Positions 47,946 through 56,433 of a stretch of DNA of 64,000 nt are shown piece after piece (position 1 is the stretch's first letter; every line of letters starts with the position of its first letter). The position numbers were made by a program, and so were the translations under genes. The stretch comes from Arthrobacter sp. Leaf69 (GTDB lineage: Bacteria > Actinomycetota > Actinomycetes > Actinomycetales > Micrococcaceae), in assembly GCF_001422645.1 (NCBI RefSeq), contig NZ_LMLR01000014.1, positions 181,302-245,301 of the forward strand, in the 5' to 3' direction. A model generated the notes under the pieces. That model was not told where the DNA came from and searched no databases. It saw only the letters and a list, made by a program, of their open reading frames with translations.

Positions 47946-49634
47946 CTACTTCGGGACGCAGGCGATGGAATCCGGGCCCAGCGGCGAGGACGCCCCGTCG
48001 CTGCGGACGATCATGACCTGGATGCAGCTGGGTTCGGCCGGGTTCGCCGCCATGTCGGCGGCCGGCCCTGCGGTGGCCTGGTACTGTCCGTCGCCCTTGA
48101 GCGTGTGGACCCGCCATTTGTAGGTGTCGCCGGGTTTCGGCTGCGGGTTGGTCCAGGTGAAACGGACTTTCCCGGCCGGCCCGGCCGTTCCGGCGAGCCC
48201 GGTGACGTCCGGCACGGTCCCGTTGTCCAGGGCGTCCGCGGGCGGTTTGCTGACCTGGTCCGTGGCTTTGGGCGCCGGCTCCGGCCGGGTGGTACCCGCC
48301 ACGATCCCCAGCACGACGGCGGCCACCAGGACGGTGCCGCCGACGATCGAGAGCAGCAGATTCCTGCGGCCGTGCCCGGCCGGATGCTCCCCCGCGCCGT
48401 CGTGGCCGCTGCCGCCTTCGCCGCTGTCCACTGCCGCAGAGGCGGTGGAACGGTTGACCGTGGCCGCGACGTCGTCGTCCGGGGCTGTGGTTGTGTTCCG
48501 GGGCCCGGGGGTGTGGAACCCGGGCAGCGCCGGAGGCCGCGGGACTGTTTCGTTGGTGAAGGCTGCGTTGTTGGAGGCCGCGTTGTTGAAGGCCGCATTC
48601 TTAAACGTCGTGGCGTTGTCCGCCGTGGGGCGGGCGTCGGGATTCGGGAACCTGGCCGGGAAGGTGGGTGTGCTGCCGGTGGAGTCCGGGTCGATCGCGG
48701 CGACGCTGCGGACCCGGGTTTCCTCGAAGCCGTCGTCGGGGTGGTTTTCCTCGGCGCGCGGTTCTTCCAGGACCTCGAACGGCGTCACGGACAGGTTCAG
48801 TTCGGCCTGGATCCGCTGCAGGGCCAGGGCGAAGGCGTGCGCCGAAGAGTAGCGGGAGGAGGCCGACTTGGCCATCGCCGTCGAGAGCGCCAGTTCGAGG
48901 GATTCCGGCACATCGGCGCGGCCCAGTTTCGGCACCGGCAGGTTCGTGATGCGCGAGATGAGCTCCCGCTGGGAGTTGTCGGCGCCCGGCAGTACAAACG
49001 GGGACCGCCCGGCCAGCAGGGTGTAGAGGGTGGCGCCCAGCGCCCAGACGTCCACCAGGACGCCGTCCACCTGGTGGCCGGTGAACTGCTCCGGCGGGGA
49101 CCACGGGATGGACATGCCGGCGTCCTCGTCCGCGTCACCCGCGAGGGTGCCGGAGATGCCGAAGTCGGTCAGTGCCGGCCGGTTGTAGTCCGTGACCAGG
49201 ATGTTGGCGGGCTTGATGTCGCGGTGCGCGATCCCGGCCCGGTGGGCGGTCTCGACGGCGGATGCCACCTGGATGCCGACGGCCAGGACCTCGTCCACGC
49301 TGAAGCGCTGCCGCCGGTACCGGACGTCCAGGCTGGGCCGGGAGCAGTACTCCATGGCCAGGTAGGAATGCCCCGTGTCGGTGATCTCGGCTTCGAAGAT
49401 GGTCACGATGTACGGGTGCGAGGACAGCTGCGCCATCAGGTTCGCTTCGGATTCGAACCGGCGGCGCGCGCCCTCGGTCTTTAGATCCGAGAGCAGCACC
49501 TTAACGGCCACCTTGCGCCGCGGCCGGTCCTGTTCGTAGAGGTAGACGTCGGAGAACCCGCCGGAGCCGAGCAGGCTGATGTAAGTGAAGCCCGGGATGA
49601 CCGGCGGCGGGGCTACAGGCCGTTTTGAGCTCAC
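47946..49634 (-). CDS. Receptor-type Ser/Thr protein kinase
   Basis: 562-residue Hanks-type kinase. Gly-loop GSGGFSDVYL, Lys45 in VAVKVL, catalytic HRDIKPANIL with Asp139, DFG at 157-159 and SPPE at 179-182. Linker about 290-424 is low-complexity with Asn/Ala repeats. A membrane helix (about 425-447) leads to an extracellular C-terminal fibronectin-III-like domain instead of the usual PASTA repeats, so the sensed signal should differ from PknB's. GTG 49634 overlaps the upstream FHA gene stop by 4 nt. Probably phosphorylates the FHA proteins and opposes the PP2C phosphatase. Confidence 0.92.
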   Translation of the reverse strand: MSSKRPVAPPPVIPGFTYISLLGSGGFSDVYLYEQDRPRRKVAVKVLLSDLKTEGARRRFESEANLMAQLSSHPYIVTIFEAEITDTGHSYLAMEYCSRPSLDVRYRRQRFSVDEVLAVGIQVASAVETAHRAGIAHRDIKPANILVTDYNRPALTDFGISGTLAGDADEDAGMSIPWSPPEQFTGHQVDGVLVDVWALGATLYTLLAGRSPFVLPGADNSQRELISRITNLPVPKLGRADVPESLELALSTAMAKSASSRYSSAHAFALALQRIQAELNLSVTPFEVLEEPRAEENHPDDGFEETRVRSVAAIDPDSTGSTPTFPARFPNPDARPTADNATTFKNAAFNNAASNNAAFTNETVPRPPALPGFHTPGPRNTTTAPDDDVAATVNRSTASAAVDSGEGGSGHDGAGEHPAGHGRRNLLLSIVGGTVLVAAVVLGIVAGTTRPEPAPKATDQVSKPPADALDNGTVPDVTGLAGTAGPAGKVRFTWTNPQPKPGDTYKWRVHTLKGDGQYQATAGPAADMAANPAEPSCIQVMIVRSDGASSPLGPDSIACVPK

Positions 49635-51430
49635 GGGATCTCCTCAAAGCGCAGCGAGACGCCGTCGCCCACCTCGGCGATGTCGCCGTCGAGCAGGATG
49701 GCCATCTCGCCCTGGGCCAGCCGGCGCGGGGGCTGGCCCTCGCGGACCAGCACGGTGCCGTTGGTCGCCTTAAGGTCGCACAGCATCACGTGCCAGCCTT
49801 CCAGCCGGACCTCCACGTGCGAGCGGGAGATGTCTCCGCTGGGGCTCGCCACCTGGATCAGTTTGGGCATCACGGCGCCCTGGACGCGCGACACCGAGGG
49901 CTGGCGGCCCACGATGAGTGACTGGTTGAGGTCGATCAGCTCGCCGGTGGACAGACGCATCCGTCCCAGCCGGGGGCGCCGGACCTGGACACCGTCCCCG
50001 GGCAACGGCAGTCCGCAGCGGCCGCACTGGGCATAGGTGGAAGGGTTCGCGTGGCCCTCCGGGCAGACCCGGGCCAGCACCATGGGCCCGGTGGACGGTC
50101 CCGTGTCCCGTCCTGTGGACGGGCGCTGCTCGCCGGCAGCCCGCGGACCGGCATCGGCGAGCTCGCCCTTCATGATCGTCTGGCCGTCGTGGTCCGCATC
50201 GGCTGCTGGCGCCGCGGCGGGCGGCTGCTGGACCGGTGCCTGCTGTGGCGTCGGCACGGCCGGCGCAGGCGTAAATGCCGGGGGTTGCGGTGCGGCCGGC
50301 AGGGACGACGTCGGCCGGTCACCGCCGGTGTGCCAGGGCACGGAATCGATCAGTCCGGTGGGTACCGCCGGGCGCGGCGCGGCAGGCGGTTCCGGCACAA
50401 GACCGGGAGCGGCTTCCGCTCCGTCTTCCGCTGGCACGACGGCTGCAGGGGGCCCGGCTATCGGCTCGGGCGCCAGCTCGACGCTGGCGGACTCGTCCCT
50501 GGCGGACTCGTCCCTGGCGGATTCGACGGCGGACTCGACGGCGGGTTCGGCATCGGCGTCGGGGTCCTCGCGGACGGCGGCGTCTTCGATGTTGCGCATC
50601 ACCGTTCGATCCCACAGGTGGTCGTAGCTGCTCGTCAGCTCCTGTTCGGCGGGTTCGTGTGCGGATTCTGGTTGTTTGTCCAGTCCAGGTTCCGGTCCAG
50701 GTTCCGGTTCCGGTTCCGGTTCCGCGTGCAGGGTTCCGTCGCGTTCGGAGTCCTCGCCGGGGAACTCCAGCACGGTCTCCGCGGAGGCATCATGGTCGCT
50801 CAACTCTGCCGCGATGTCGGCTTCGGCCGCTGCCAGGACTTCGTCCTCCACCGCTGTTTCGGCGTCGGGAGCGGGACCGGCGGCAGTGGGATCGGCCGCA
50901 ACGGCTGCAGCGGTGGCCACGGCAGGGACGGCCGGGGTGTCCGCCGCTCCGGCAGCACCGGTGAATTTCATCCCTAGTCCCTGGAGCAGGACCACGCCGT
51001 CCGTCAGCGGCAGGTCAGGTCCGACGCCCGATGCTCCGGCGGCGGCGCCGGGAACCGTCACCTTGAATCCGTCCGCTGTGGCAAACCGCCGTTCCGTCCA
51101 GGTGGTGACATCCCGCCCGCTCAGTTCCACCGGCCCGGACGGCAGGTCCACGGTCAGGTCGATGTCTCCGCGCAGGAACACCTGCACGGAGCTCCGGCAG
51201 TCGATGATCGCGAACCACGGCAGCAGGGCGAGCGAACCGCCCGAGGCGGACGTTACGGCGTCGAGCACCTCGTGCACTTCGGGACCGGCGTCGAGGAGGT
51301 GCCACAGCGATTCAACCAGGGCGGGCGCGCTGTCCGGGCGCAGCAGCACCACGGTTTCGGAGCGCACCACACCGAGCCAGCTGCCGGGCGTGTAACGCGC
51401 TGCGGCGGCGGAGTTACTGCTTGCCATCAT
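49631..51430 (-). CDS. Zinc-ribbon/FHA scaffold protein
   Basis: 599-residue protein. Region 1-190 is a folded N-terminal domain with no clear family (SWLGVVRSETVVLLRP onward). Region 200-440 is low-complexity, rich in Ala, Pro and Glu, including EPEPEPEPGPEPG repeats. A zinc ribbon, CPEGHANPSTYAQCGRCG, is followed by a C-terminal FHA domain (LIVGRQPSVSRVQG and SRSHVEVRLEGW). This FHA domain likely binds phosphothreonine made by the kinase. The start is ATGATG at 51430, overlapping the PP2C end by 17 nt; the frame further upstream is a shadow. Confidence 0.82.
   Translation of the reverse strand: MMASSNSAAAARYTPGSWLGVVRSETVVLLRPDSAPALVESLWHLLDAGPEVHEVLDAVTSASGGSLALLPWFAIIDCRSSVQVFLRGDIDLTVDLPSGPVELSGRDVTTWTERRFATADGFKVTVPGAAAGASGVGPDLPLTDGVVLLQGLGMKFTGAAGAADTPAVPAVATAAAVAADPTAAGPAPDAETAVEDEVLAAAEADIAAELSDHDASAETVLEFPGEDSERDGTLHAEPEPEPEPGPEPGLDKQPESAHEPAEQELTSSYDHLWDRTVMRNIEDAAVREDPDADAEPAVESAVESARDESARDESASVELAPEPIAGPPAAVVPAEDGAEAAPGLVPEPPAAPRPAVPTGLIDSVPWHTGGDRPTSSLPAAPQPPAFTPAPAVPTPQQAPVQQPPAAAPAADADHDGQTIMKGELADAGPRAAGEQRPSTGRDTGPSTGPMVLARVCPEGHANPSTYAQCGRCGLPLPGDGVQVRRPRLGRMRLSTGELIDLNQSLIVGRQPSVSRVQGAVMPKLIQVASPSGDISRSHVEVRLEGWHVMLCDLKATNGTVLVREGQPPRRLAQGEMAILLDGDIAEVGDGVSLRFEEIP
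50484..50546 (-). repeat. Coding repeat, Ala/Glu/Ser units
   Basis: Repeats of about 15 bp built on CTGGCGGACTCGTCC and GACGGCGGACTCG, encoding ESARDESA-like units within the FHA linker. In-frame; not a mobile element. Confidence 0.6.
50684..50723 (-). repeat. GGTTCC hexamer tandem repeat
   Basis: Six to seven copies of GGTTCC (minus-strand GGAACC, read as Glu-Pro) in the linker of the FHA scaffold. Prone to length variation without breaking frame. Confidence 0.75.
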
Positions 51431-52442
51431 TCGGGCCCTTGCCGTGTTCGTCGGCTGCGTGTTCGTCAGCGCCCTGCTCCCCGGCAGCCGGCAGGTCCCC
51501 GGAGGCCGGTTCCCCGTCGGGGGTGAGGTCCAGGGCATCGGTGCGGGGCAGGGTGTCCTCGTCCTCCGCGTCAGCGGCGCTGCGCGGTGCGGTCTGGGCG
51601 GCGCCGTCGTAGTCGCTGGCCACGTTGGTGGCGTCCAGCACGATGCAGGTGACGTTGTCGCGGCCCCCGCTGCGAAGGGCCGCCTGGATGAGTTCGTCCA
51701 CGGCCGCCTGCGGGTCCGCCTGGGAGCGCAGTATGTTGGAAATGTGCTGGTCATCGAGTTCGCCGTTGAGTCCGTCGGAGCAGACCAGGATCCGGTCCCC
51801 CTCCTCGATGGGCAACAGCCAGTAGTCGGCCTCGATCTCGTCGCCGGAGCCGAGAGCACGCGTGACGACGTGCCGGCGCGGGTGCACGGCGGCCTGGCTC
51901 TGGGTGATCTGCCCGGCATCCACCAGCTCCTGGACTTCGGAGTGGTCGACGCTGACCTGGCTCAGCTTGCCCTGGCTCAGCCGGTAGGTCCGGGAGTCGC
52001 CGATGTTGAGGACCAGCCAGTAGGGGGCGCCCATCTGTTCCACCACCACGACGCCGGAGAGCGTGGTCCCGGCGCGGGAGCCGGTGGCCTCGCGGATGCC
52101 CTCGTCGGCCATCAGCAGGTACTCCTGCAGGACGCCGGCGGTGGCGTCCCGCTCGCCGCTGGCCAGCTGCGGGATCCGGGCGAGTGTGCGTACGCAGATG
52201 CCGCTGGCGATCTCGCCGGCTTCGTGCCCGCCCATGCCGTCCGCGACGGCGTAGACGGGATCGGAGGCAATGAAGGAATCCTCGTTCATTTCGCGGCGTA
52301 GGCCGCGGTCGGTGCCGTAGCCGCAATTGAGCCGCAGGCTCGAGGAACTGCTAGAGGAACTGCTGGAGGGAGTGCCCGTAGCCGGCACGGGGGCGGCATC
52401 GGAACTGTCTGAGGGTGGAACGGCGGCCGGCTGGGTATTCAT
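51414..52442 (-). CDS. PP2C-family Ser/Thr protein phosphatase
   Basis: 342-residue Mn/Mg-dependent phosphatase that should reverse the adjacent kinase. Metal-binding motifs are present: MNEDSFIA, ADGMGGHEAGE, GDSRTYRLS, CSDGLNGEL and GRDNVTCIV. The first 30 residues include a run of ten Ser; the C-terminal tail after about 270 is acidic and disordered. No membrane helix, unlike PstP. Overlaps the FHA scaffold start by 17 nt and the RDD-FHA stop by 4 nt. Confidence 0.92.
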   Translation of the reverse strand: MNTQPAAVPPSDSSDAAPVPATGTPSSSSSSSSSSLRLNCGYGTDRGLRREMNEDSFIASDPVYAVADGMGGHEAGEIASGICVRTLARIPQLASGERDATAGVLQEYLLMADEGIREATGSRAGTTLSGVVVVEQMGAPYWLVLNIGDSRTYRLSQGKLSQVSVDHSEVQELVDAGQITQSQAAVHPRRHVVTRALGSGDEIEADYWLLPIEEGDRILVCSDGLNGELDDQHISNILRSQADPQAAVDELIQAALRSGGRDNVTCIVLDATNVASDYDGAAQTAPRSAADAEDEDTLPRTDALDLTPDGEPASGDLPAAGEQGADEHAADEHGKGPNDGKQ

Positions 52443-53863
52443 GCCTGTCCTAGGTAGAAGGAGCGGTCACCGAAGTGGACGGTGGAACCTGGGCGGACGT
52501 GGGTGGGCTCCCCCGCCGCGAGGGCGGTACGGATACCGTCCGGCGTGGTCACGGCGCTGCCGTTGGTGGAGTTTCGGTCAGTCACCCAGACTCCCCCGTT
52601 TCCGGCGAGGAGATGGAGGTGGGTCTTGGAAATGGAACGGCCCGGATCGGCAACCGGGATCAGCTGCACGGAGTCCTCACCGGGGTGCCCGGAGGGGTTC
52701 CGGCCGACCAGCACGGTGCGGTCCAGTTCGATGTCGCGGCCGTCGTCCAGCCGGATCCGGAGCATCGCCACGGTAACCGGAGCGTGTGTGTCTCCGCGGA
52801 CCTGGGTGCGGTCCAGGTCGTCGTCGGGATGCGGGAGGTCCTGGGACCACGACGACGACGAAGGTGCGGACGCGACCGGCGGCGCAAACGACGCCGCTTC
52901 CGGAACGGGCCGGACCTGCGCCTGAGGTGCTGCGGCAACAGCCTGCGGTGCTGCGACAACTGCCTGCGGCACTCCGCCAACTGCCTGCGGCGCTGCGGCA
53001 CCGACCAGCGGCGAAGCGACCTGCTGGACCGGCGGGAGGTCCAGCGGGGCGAAGCTGTATGGTCCCGCGATGCCGCCGGTGGTGATCGGGTTGCGTCCGG
53101 ACTTCACGTCGAAGACGAGGGTCTTGGCGGCCTTGTCGTGCCAGCCGCGGAGCTGTCCGTTGCGGTCCCACACGCTGGAGAGCACCACGAGGACGGCCCA
53201 GGCGGCCCCCACGAACAGGAGGGGTCCCAAAACCAGCAGGGCCACGCCGAACCATTGGAACATCACCACGACGGCGGCGGCGATCACGGCCAGGAGCACC
53301 CCGGCGCCGGTGACGAGGCCACGCAGGAACACCGCGCCCCCGCCCGGGGCGTAGCCGTCAGCATCCGTGCAGCGGACGCCCATGAGGCTGTTGCCGGGGG
53401 TCACACCGGACCGGCCTTCAAGGGTGGCCAGAACCACGAGGTAGACCAGGGTGAGGCCGGCACCGATGCCGCCGAACAGCACCACGGACGAGGTGTCATA
53501 CACGATGAAGCCACCGCTTTGGCTCCTGGTGATCCCGGCGAAACCGATCGCCAGCAGGATTGTCAGGACGGTGACGGGCGGCAGCCAGTCCAGCACGGCC
53601 GCTCCCAGCCGCTTTCCGGCAGGTGCGGGCACCACTTCGAGCTTGTTCGGCATGGAAGGACCTCCCCCTTGTCCGCGGCCCGCGGCTGGGCCCTGCGTTA
53701 CGGGGATACTACCGGGGATCAGGCGGGCGGCAGGAACCTCCGGGGCGTTGCGGGCGTTCCGCGCGGAACGGTTGCTCAGCGGCGTGCCGCACGAGGTGCA
53801 GAAAGCCGCCCCCTGACGGAGTGGCTGCTGGCAGCGAGGGCAGCGCTCGGCGTCGTCGGTCAT
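52439..53863 (-). CDS. Zinc-ribbon/RDD membrane/FHA protein
   Basis: 474-residue three-part protein. The N-terminus is a double-CxxC zinc ribbon (CPRCQQPLRQGAAFCTSCGT). Residues about 75-255 form an RDD-family membrane domain with several helices (GKRLGAAVLDWLPPVTVLTI, GNSLMGVRCTDADG). A Pro/Ala/Gln/Val-rich linker leads to DDDLDRTQVRGD and then a C-terminal FHA domain (TVLVGRNPSGHPGED, SISKTHLHLL). DRTQV resembles the phospho-Thr peptides bound by GarA-type FHA domains, so self-binding is possible. Overlaps PP2C and the transglutaminase-like gene by 4 nt each. Confidence 0.85.
   Translation of the reverse strand: MTDDAERCPRCQQPLRQGAAFCTSCGTPLSNRSARNARNAPEVPAARLIPGSIPVTQGPAAGRGQGGGPSMPNKLEVVPAPAGKRLGAAVLDWLPPVTVLTILLAIGFAGITRSQSGGFIVYDTSSVVLFGGIGAGLTLVYLVVLATLEGRSGVTPGNSLMGVRCTDADGYAPGGGAVFLRGLVTGAGVLLAVIAAAVVVMFQWFGVALLVLGPLLFVGAAWAVLVVLSSVWDRNGQLRGWHDKAAKTLVFDVKSGRNPITTGGIAGPYSFAPLDLPPVQQVASPLVGAAAPQAVGGVPQAVVAAPQAVAAAPQAQVRPVPEAASFAPPVASAPSSSSWSQDLPHPDDDLDRTQVRGDTHAPVTVAMLRIRLDDGRDIELDRTVLVGRNPSGHPGEDSVQLIPVADPGRSISKTHLHLLAGNGGVWVTDRNSTNGSAVTTPDGIRTALAAGEPTHVRPGSTVHFGDRSFYLGQA
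52926..53010 (-). repeat. Imperfect repeat encoding PQAV units
   Basis: Four to five imperfect copies of a roughly 18-24 bp unit (core CTGCGGC and GCTGCGG), encoding PQAVGG/PQAVVAA in the RDD-FHA linker. Confidence 0.55.
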
Positions 53864-56433
53864 GGCTCGTTGCGGTTCTTCCTGGCGGACTGGCGGGACT
53901 CGGTTGCGGCGTCGGCGGCACCTTCACGGCGGGCTGCGGCGGCAGGACCGGCTTCCACTGTACCCGCGGGCGGTTCCGACGCTGCGCGTGCAGCGCGCTT
54001 GCCGCTAGGCGGGACCGGCCTGGGGCCCGTCAGTTTCGGTGTGGACCGGCGTTTCAGTGCGGCCCTGCCGTCGGCCAGCAGGGAGCGCGGCGAAAACCTG
54101 GCGCGCTGCCGTCCCCAGAACCCGAGCGTCCCGGTCAGCTCCTTCAGCGAGCCGTCCACAATGTCCCAGTACTCCCGCACCTGGTCCTCGCTCGGCTGGC
54201 CGGCGCCGAAGATCGCGGCGTCGGCCCGCGTGGCGAGCAGTGTGGTGCTCCCCCCGGCGGCCGGGAAGGCACCGGCGAGCACCGCGGCGGACTCGCGCCG
54301 GGTGGCACGGCTGTCGACCCCCGCGCCGAGGTCGGTCGCGAGGCTGACCACTTCGTTCCAGCCGCCGCCGACGCGCTGCGCCGGCGGGCCGTCGCTGAAA
54401 CGGGCCTTCCGGCGCCGGGACTTGAGCAGCGCGATCAGCAGCAGCGGCAGCGCCAGGATCCCGACCGGGATGAGCGCGATGCCGATCGCAGTGAGAAGGG
54501 GACCCCAGAACAGCCAGGGGTTGTTTTTCTTCTCGTCGGCATCCAGCGCATCCGGTGAGGAGTCGGGCGGCAGGTCCGCCGGCTCCTGCGGCGGGGGCGG
54601 CGGCTGCAGCACCTGCGGTTTGGGTTTGGACTTGTTCTCCGGGTCCGGCGGGATGGGCACGTTGTCCTTGGGCGGAGTGGGGTCGAAAGGCACCCAGCCC
54701 ACCCGGTCGAAGGCGACTTCCACCCAGGCGTGGACGTCCTTGCCGGTGATCTTCAGGTCGCCGGCGCCGTTCTCCGGGCTCTTCGGATCCGGGTAGAACC
54801 CCATCACCACGCGGGAGGGGATGCCGAGGTGGCGCAGCATCAGGGACATCGCGACGGCGTACTGTTCGTCGTCGCCGAGCATCTGCTTGGCGGTGAGCAG
54901 GCTCCGGACACGGTTGGCGCTGTGGCCGGAGACGCTGGGCAGCTGCCCGTCGGCGATCAGGCCGTTGCTGAAGGCGCCCTTCTTTTGGAAGTGCGCCTCG
55001 ACCTGGCGCACCCGGTCGATCGCCGTGGGCGCGTCGGCGGCCAGGTCGTTGGCCTGGGAACCGACCACCGGCGGCACCTCGGCGGGATCCGGCAGGGCCA
55101 GTTTGGCGAAGTCGTACTGGGTCAGCTGGCCGTGTTCCAGGGTGGCGGGATCGGCCACCTGCACCTGGTAGGCATCGCCCTTGGCGAGGCCCCTGGTGGT
55201 CACGGCAGTGTCCGTTCCGGCGTTGAAGTACAGTCCCGCTGCGACACCCGAGCCGTCCCGGGCGAAGCTGATTCCGGTGGTCTTGCTGCCGCCGGGCAGG
55301 AAGTAGCCCTGGTAGTCCTCGATCGTGATGTCCAGGGTGTAGTTGGTGCTCGGCACGATCCCGGTGGAGTCCGCGAGGGTGTTGATGGACTTGGCGTCGC
55401 CCACCTTGCTGAAACTGCCGGAGCCGTTGGGGTCCATGTTGTAGTTGGTACCGTTGAAGGAGTCCAGCGCGGCGAGGCGCACGCGGGCGTCCTTGGGCAG
55501 GCCCTTCACGGTGAAGAGAGTGTCGTCCTTTTTGTCTTTGACGAAGGTCCGGAAGCTCGCCAGCGGGGTGATGTAGTCCTTGGGGTCGAACGGCGGAACG
55601 ATCGTGTTGCGCAGCACCCGGCGGTCGTCGCCCGCGGTGACCAGCGGGGACGCGATCGCGGTGATCCCGACGGCGGCCGCGATCACCGCCGCGGCGGTTC
55701 CCAGCCGGCGCAGCTTGGCCGCGCGGGCGGTGGCCTCGTCCTTCTCCAGCCTGTTGACGGAGATTTTGCGGGTGTCGCTGCGGCGGAGCGCGTCGCGGCG
55801 GAAGGTGGCCCAGGCGATGGCAATCACGGTGAGTGAAATGCCGCGTTCCACCGTGAGGAAGCCGGCATTGGTGCTGAAGGCGATGCCGGTGACGAACAAC
55901 ACCAGGACCGGCAGCAGGGGCCAGTACGGGCTCTTGACCCGCCAGATCAGCAGCCCGGCGGCCAGCGCGGTGAGGAACGAGCTGAGGAACGGCACAATCA
56001 AGGTGCCGCCGGCCGTGCCCACCGGCACCCCGACGGTGAGCATGTCCTTCCAGGCGAACACCACGCCAAGCAGCAGGGTACGCAGCGAATCGAGGGTGGG
56101 CAGCACGCCGGCGATCGAGGCCTCCGGGACGGCCAAGGCGGTGCCGAAGACGAGGTAGGCGCCAAGCGTCAACGCGGTGGTGATCAGGAGCCCCAGGCGG
56201 AAATGCACAGCGGCGGCGGCAAGGCCGAGGCCGAGAAGGATGCCGCCGAAGCCTGCGATCAGGTAGTAGGGGTCGCCGCCGAAGCTGAGGCTGAAGCCGA
56301 GGACGCCGAGGCCCAGCAGCACGGTGAGGGCGCCGGCGTCGAGCGCCAGATGCCAGAGCGGCTGGCCGTCGGCGAAGCCGGAGCGCTGCGCTGCCGTGTT
56401 GTTCCGGGGGCGGAGCGGTGCTGCGGTGCTCAT
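53860..56433 (-). CDS. TgpA-like transglutaminase-fold membrane protein, Cys missing
   Basis: 857-residue membrane protein. N-terminal six or so helices (about 28-215), a further helix near 245-262, a large extracellular domain with a transglutaminase core (about 470-590), then a C-terminal helix (about 645-668) and a cytoplasmic tail. In active members the core opens with GxCEQ; here residues 520-524 read GDDEQ, so the catalytic Cys is Asp522. The partner His568 (VHAWVEV) and Asp584 (PFDPTP) are kept. It is probably a binding or scaffold protein rather than an enzyme. 4-nt overlap with DUF58. Confidence 0.85.
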   Translation of the reverse strand: MSTAAPLRPRNNTAAQRSGFADGQPLWHLALDAGALTVLLGLGVLGFSLSFGGDPYYLIAGFGGILLGLGLAAAAVHFRLGLLITTALTLGAYLVFGTALAVPEASIAGVLPTLDSLRTLLLGVVFAWKDMLTVGVPVGTAGGTLIVPFLSSFLTALAAGLLIWRVKSPYWPLLPVLVLFVTGIAFSTNAGFLTVERGISLTVIAIAWATFRRDALRRSDTRKISVNRLEKDEATARAAKLRRLGTAAAVIAAAVGITAIASPLVTAGDDRRVLRNTIVPPFDPKDYITPLASFRTFVKDKKDDTLFTVKGLPKDARVRLAALDSFNGTNYNMDPNGSGSFSKVGDAKSINTLADSTGIVPSTNYTLDITIEDYQGYFLPGGSKTTGISFARDGSGVAAGLYFNAGTDTAVTTRGLAKGDAYQVQVADPATLEHGQLTQYDFAKLALPDPAEVPPVVGSQANDLAADAPTAIDRVRQVEAHFQKKGAFSNGLIADGQLPSVSGHSANRVRSLLTAKQMLGDDEQYAVAMSLMLRHLGIPSRVVMGFYPDPKSPENGAGDLKITGKDVHAWVEVAFDRVGWVPFDPTPPKDNVPIPPDPENKSKPKPQVLQPPPPPQEPADLPPDSSPDALDADEKKNNPWLFWGPLLTAIGIALIPVGILALPLLLIALLKSRRRKARFSDGPPAQRVGGGWNEVVSLATDLGAGVDSRATRRESAAVLAGAFPAAGGSTTLLATRADAAIFGAGQPSEDQVREYWDIVDGSLKELTGTLGFWGRQRARFSPRSLLADGRAALKRRSTPKLTGPRPVPPSGKRAARAASEPPAGTVEAGPAAAARREGAADAATESRQSARKNRNEP

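Noticed and set aside
47268..49484. A 738-residue + strand open frame over the kinase and FHA genes
   Set aside because: Composition-driven, no recognisable motif; opposite to well-supported kinase and FHA domains.
50684..50723. GGTTCC repeat as a CRISPR or VNTR-like mobile element
   Set aside because: No spacers; it is an in-frame Glu-Pro coding repeat inside a linker.
52475..54796. A 773-residue + strand open frame over the RDD-FHA and transglutaminase-like genes
   Set aside because: Same artefact; both minus-strand genes have clear domains.
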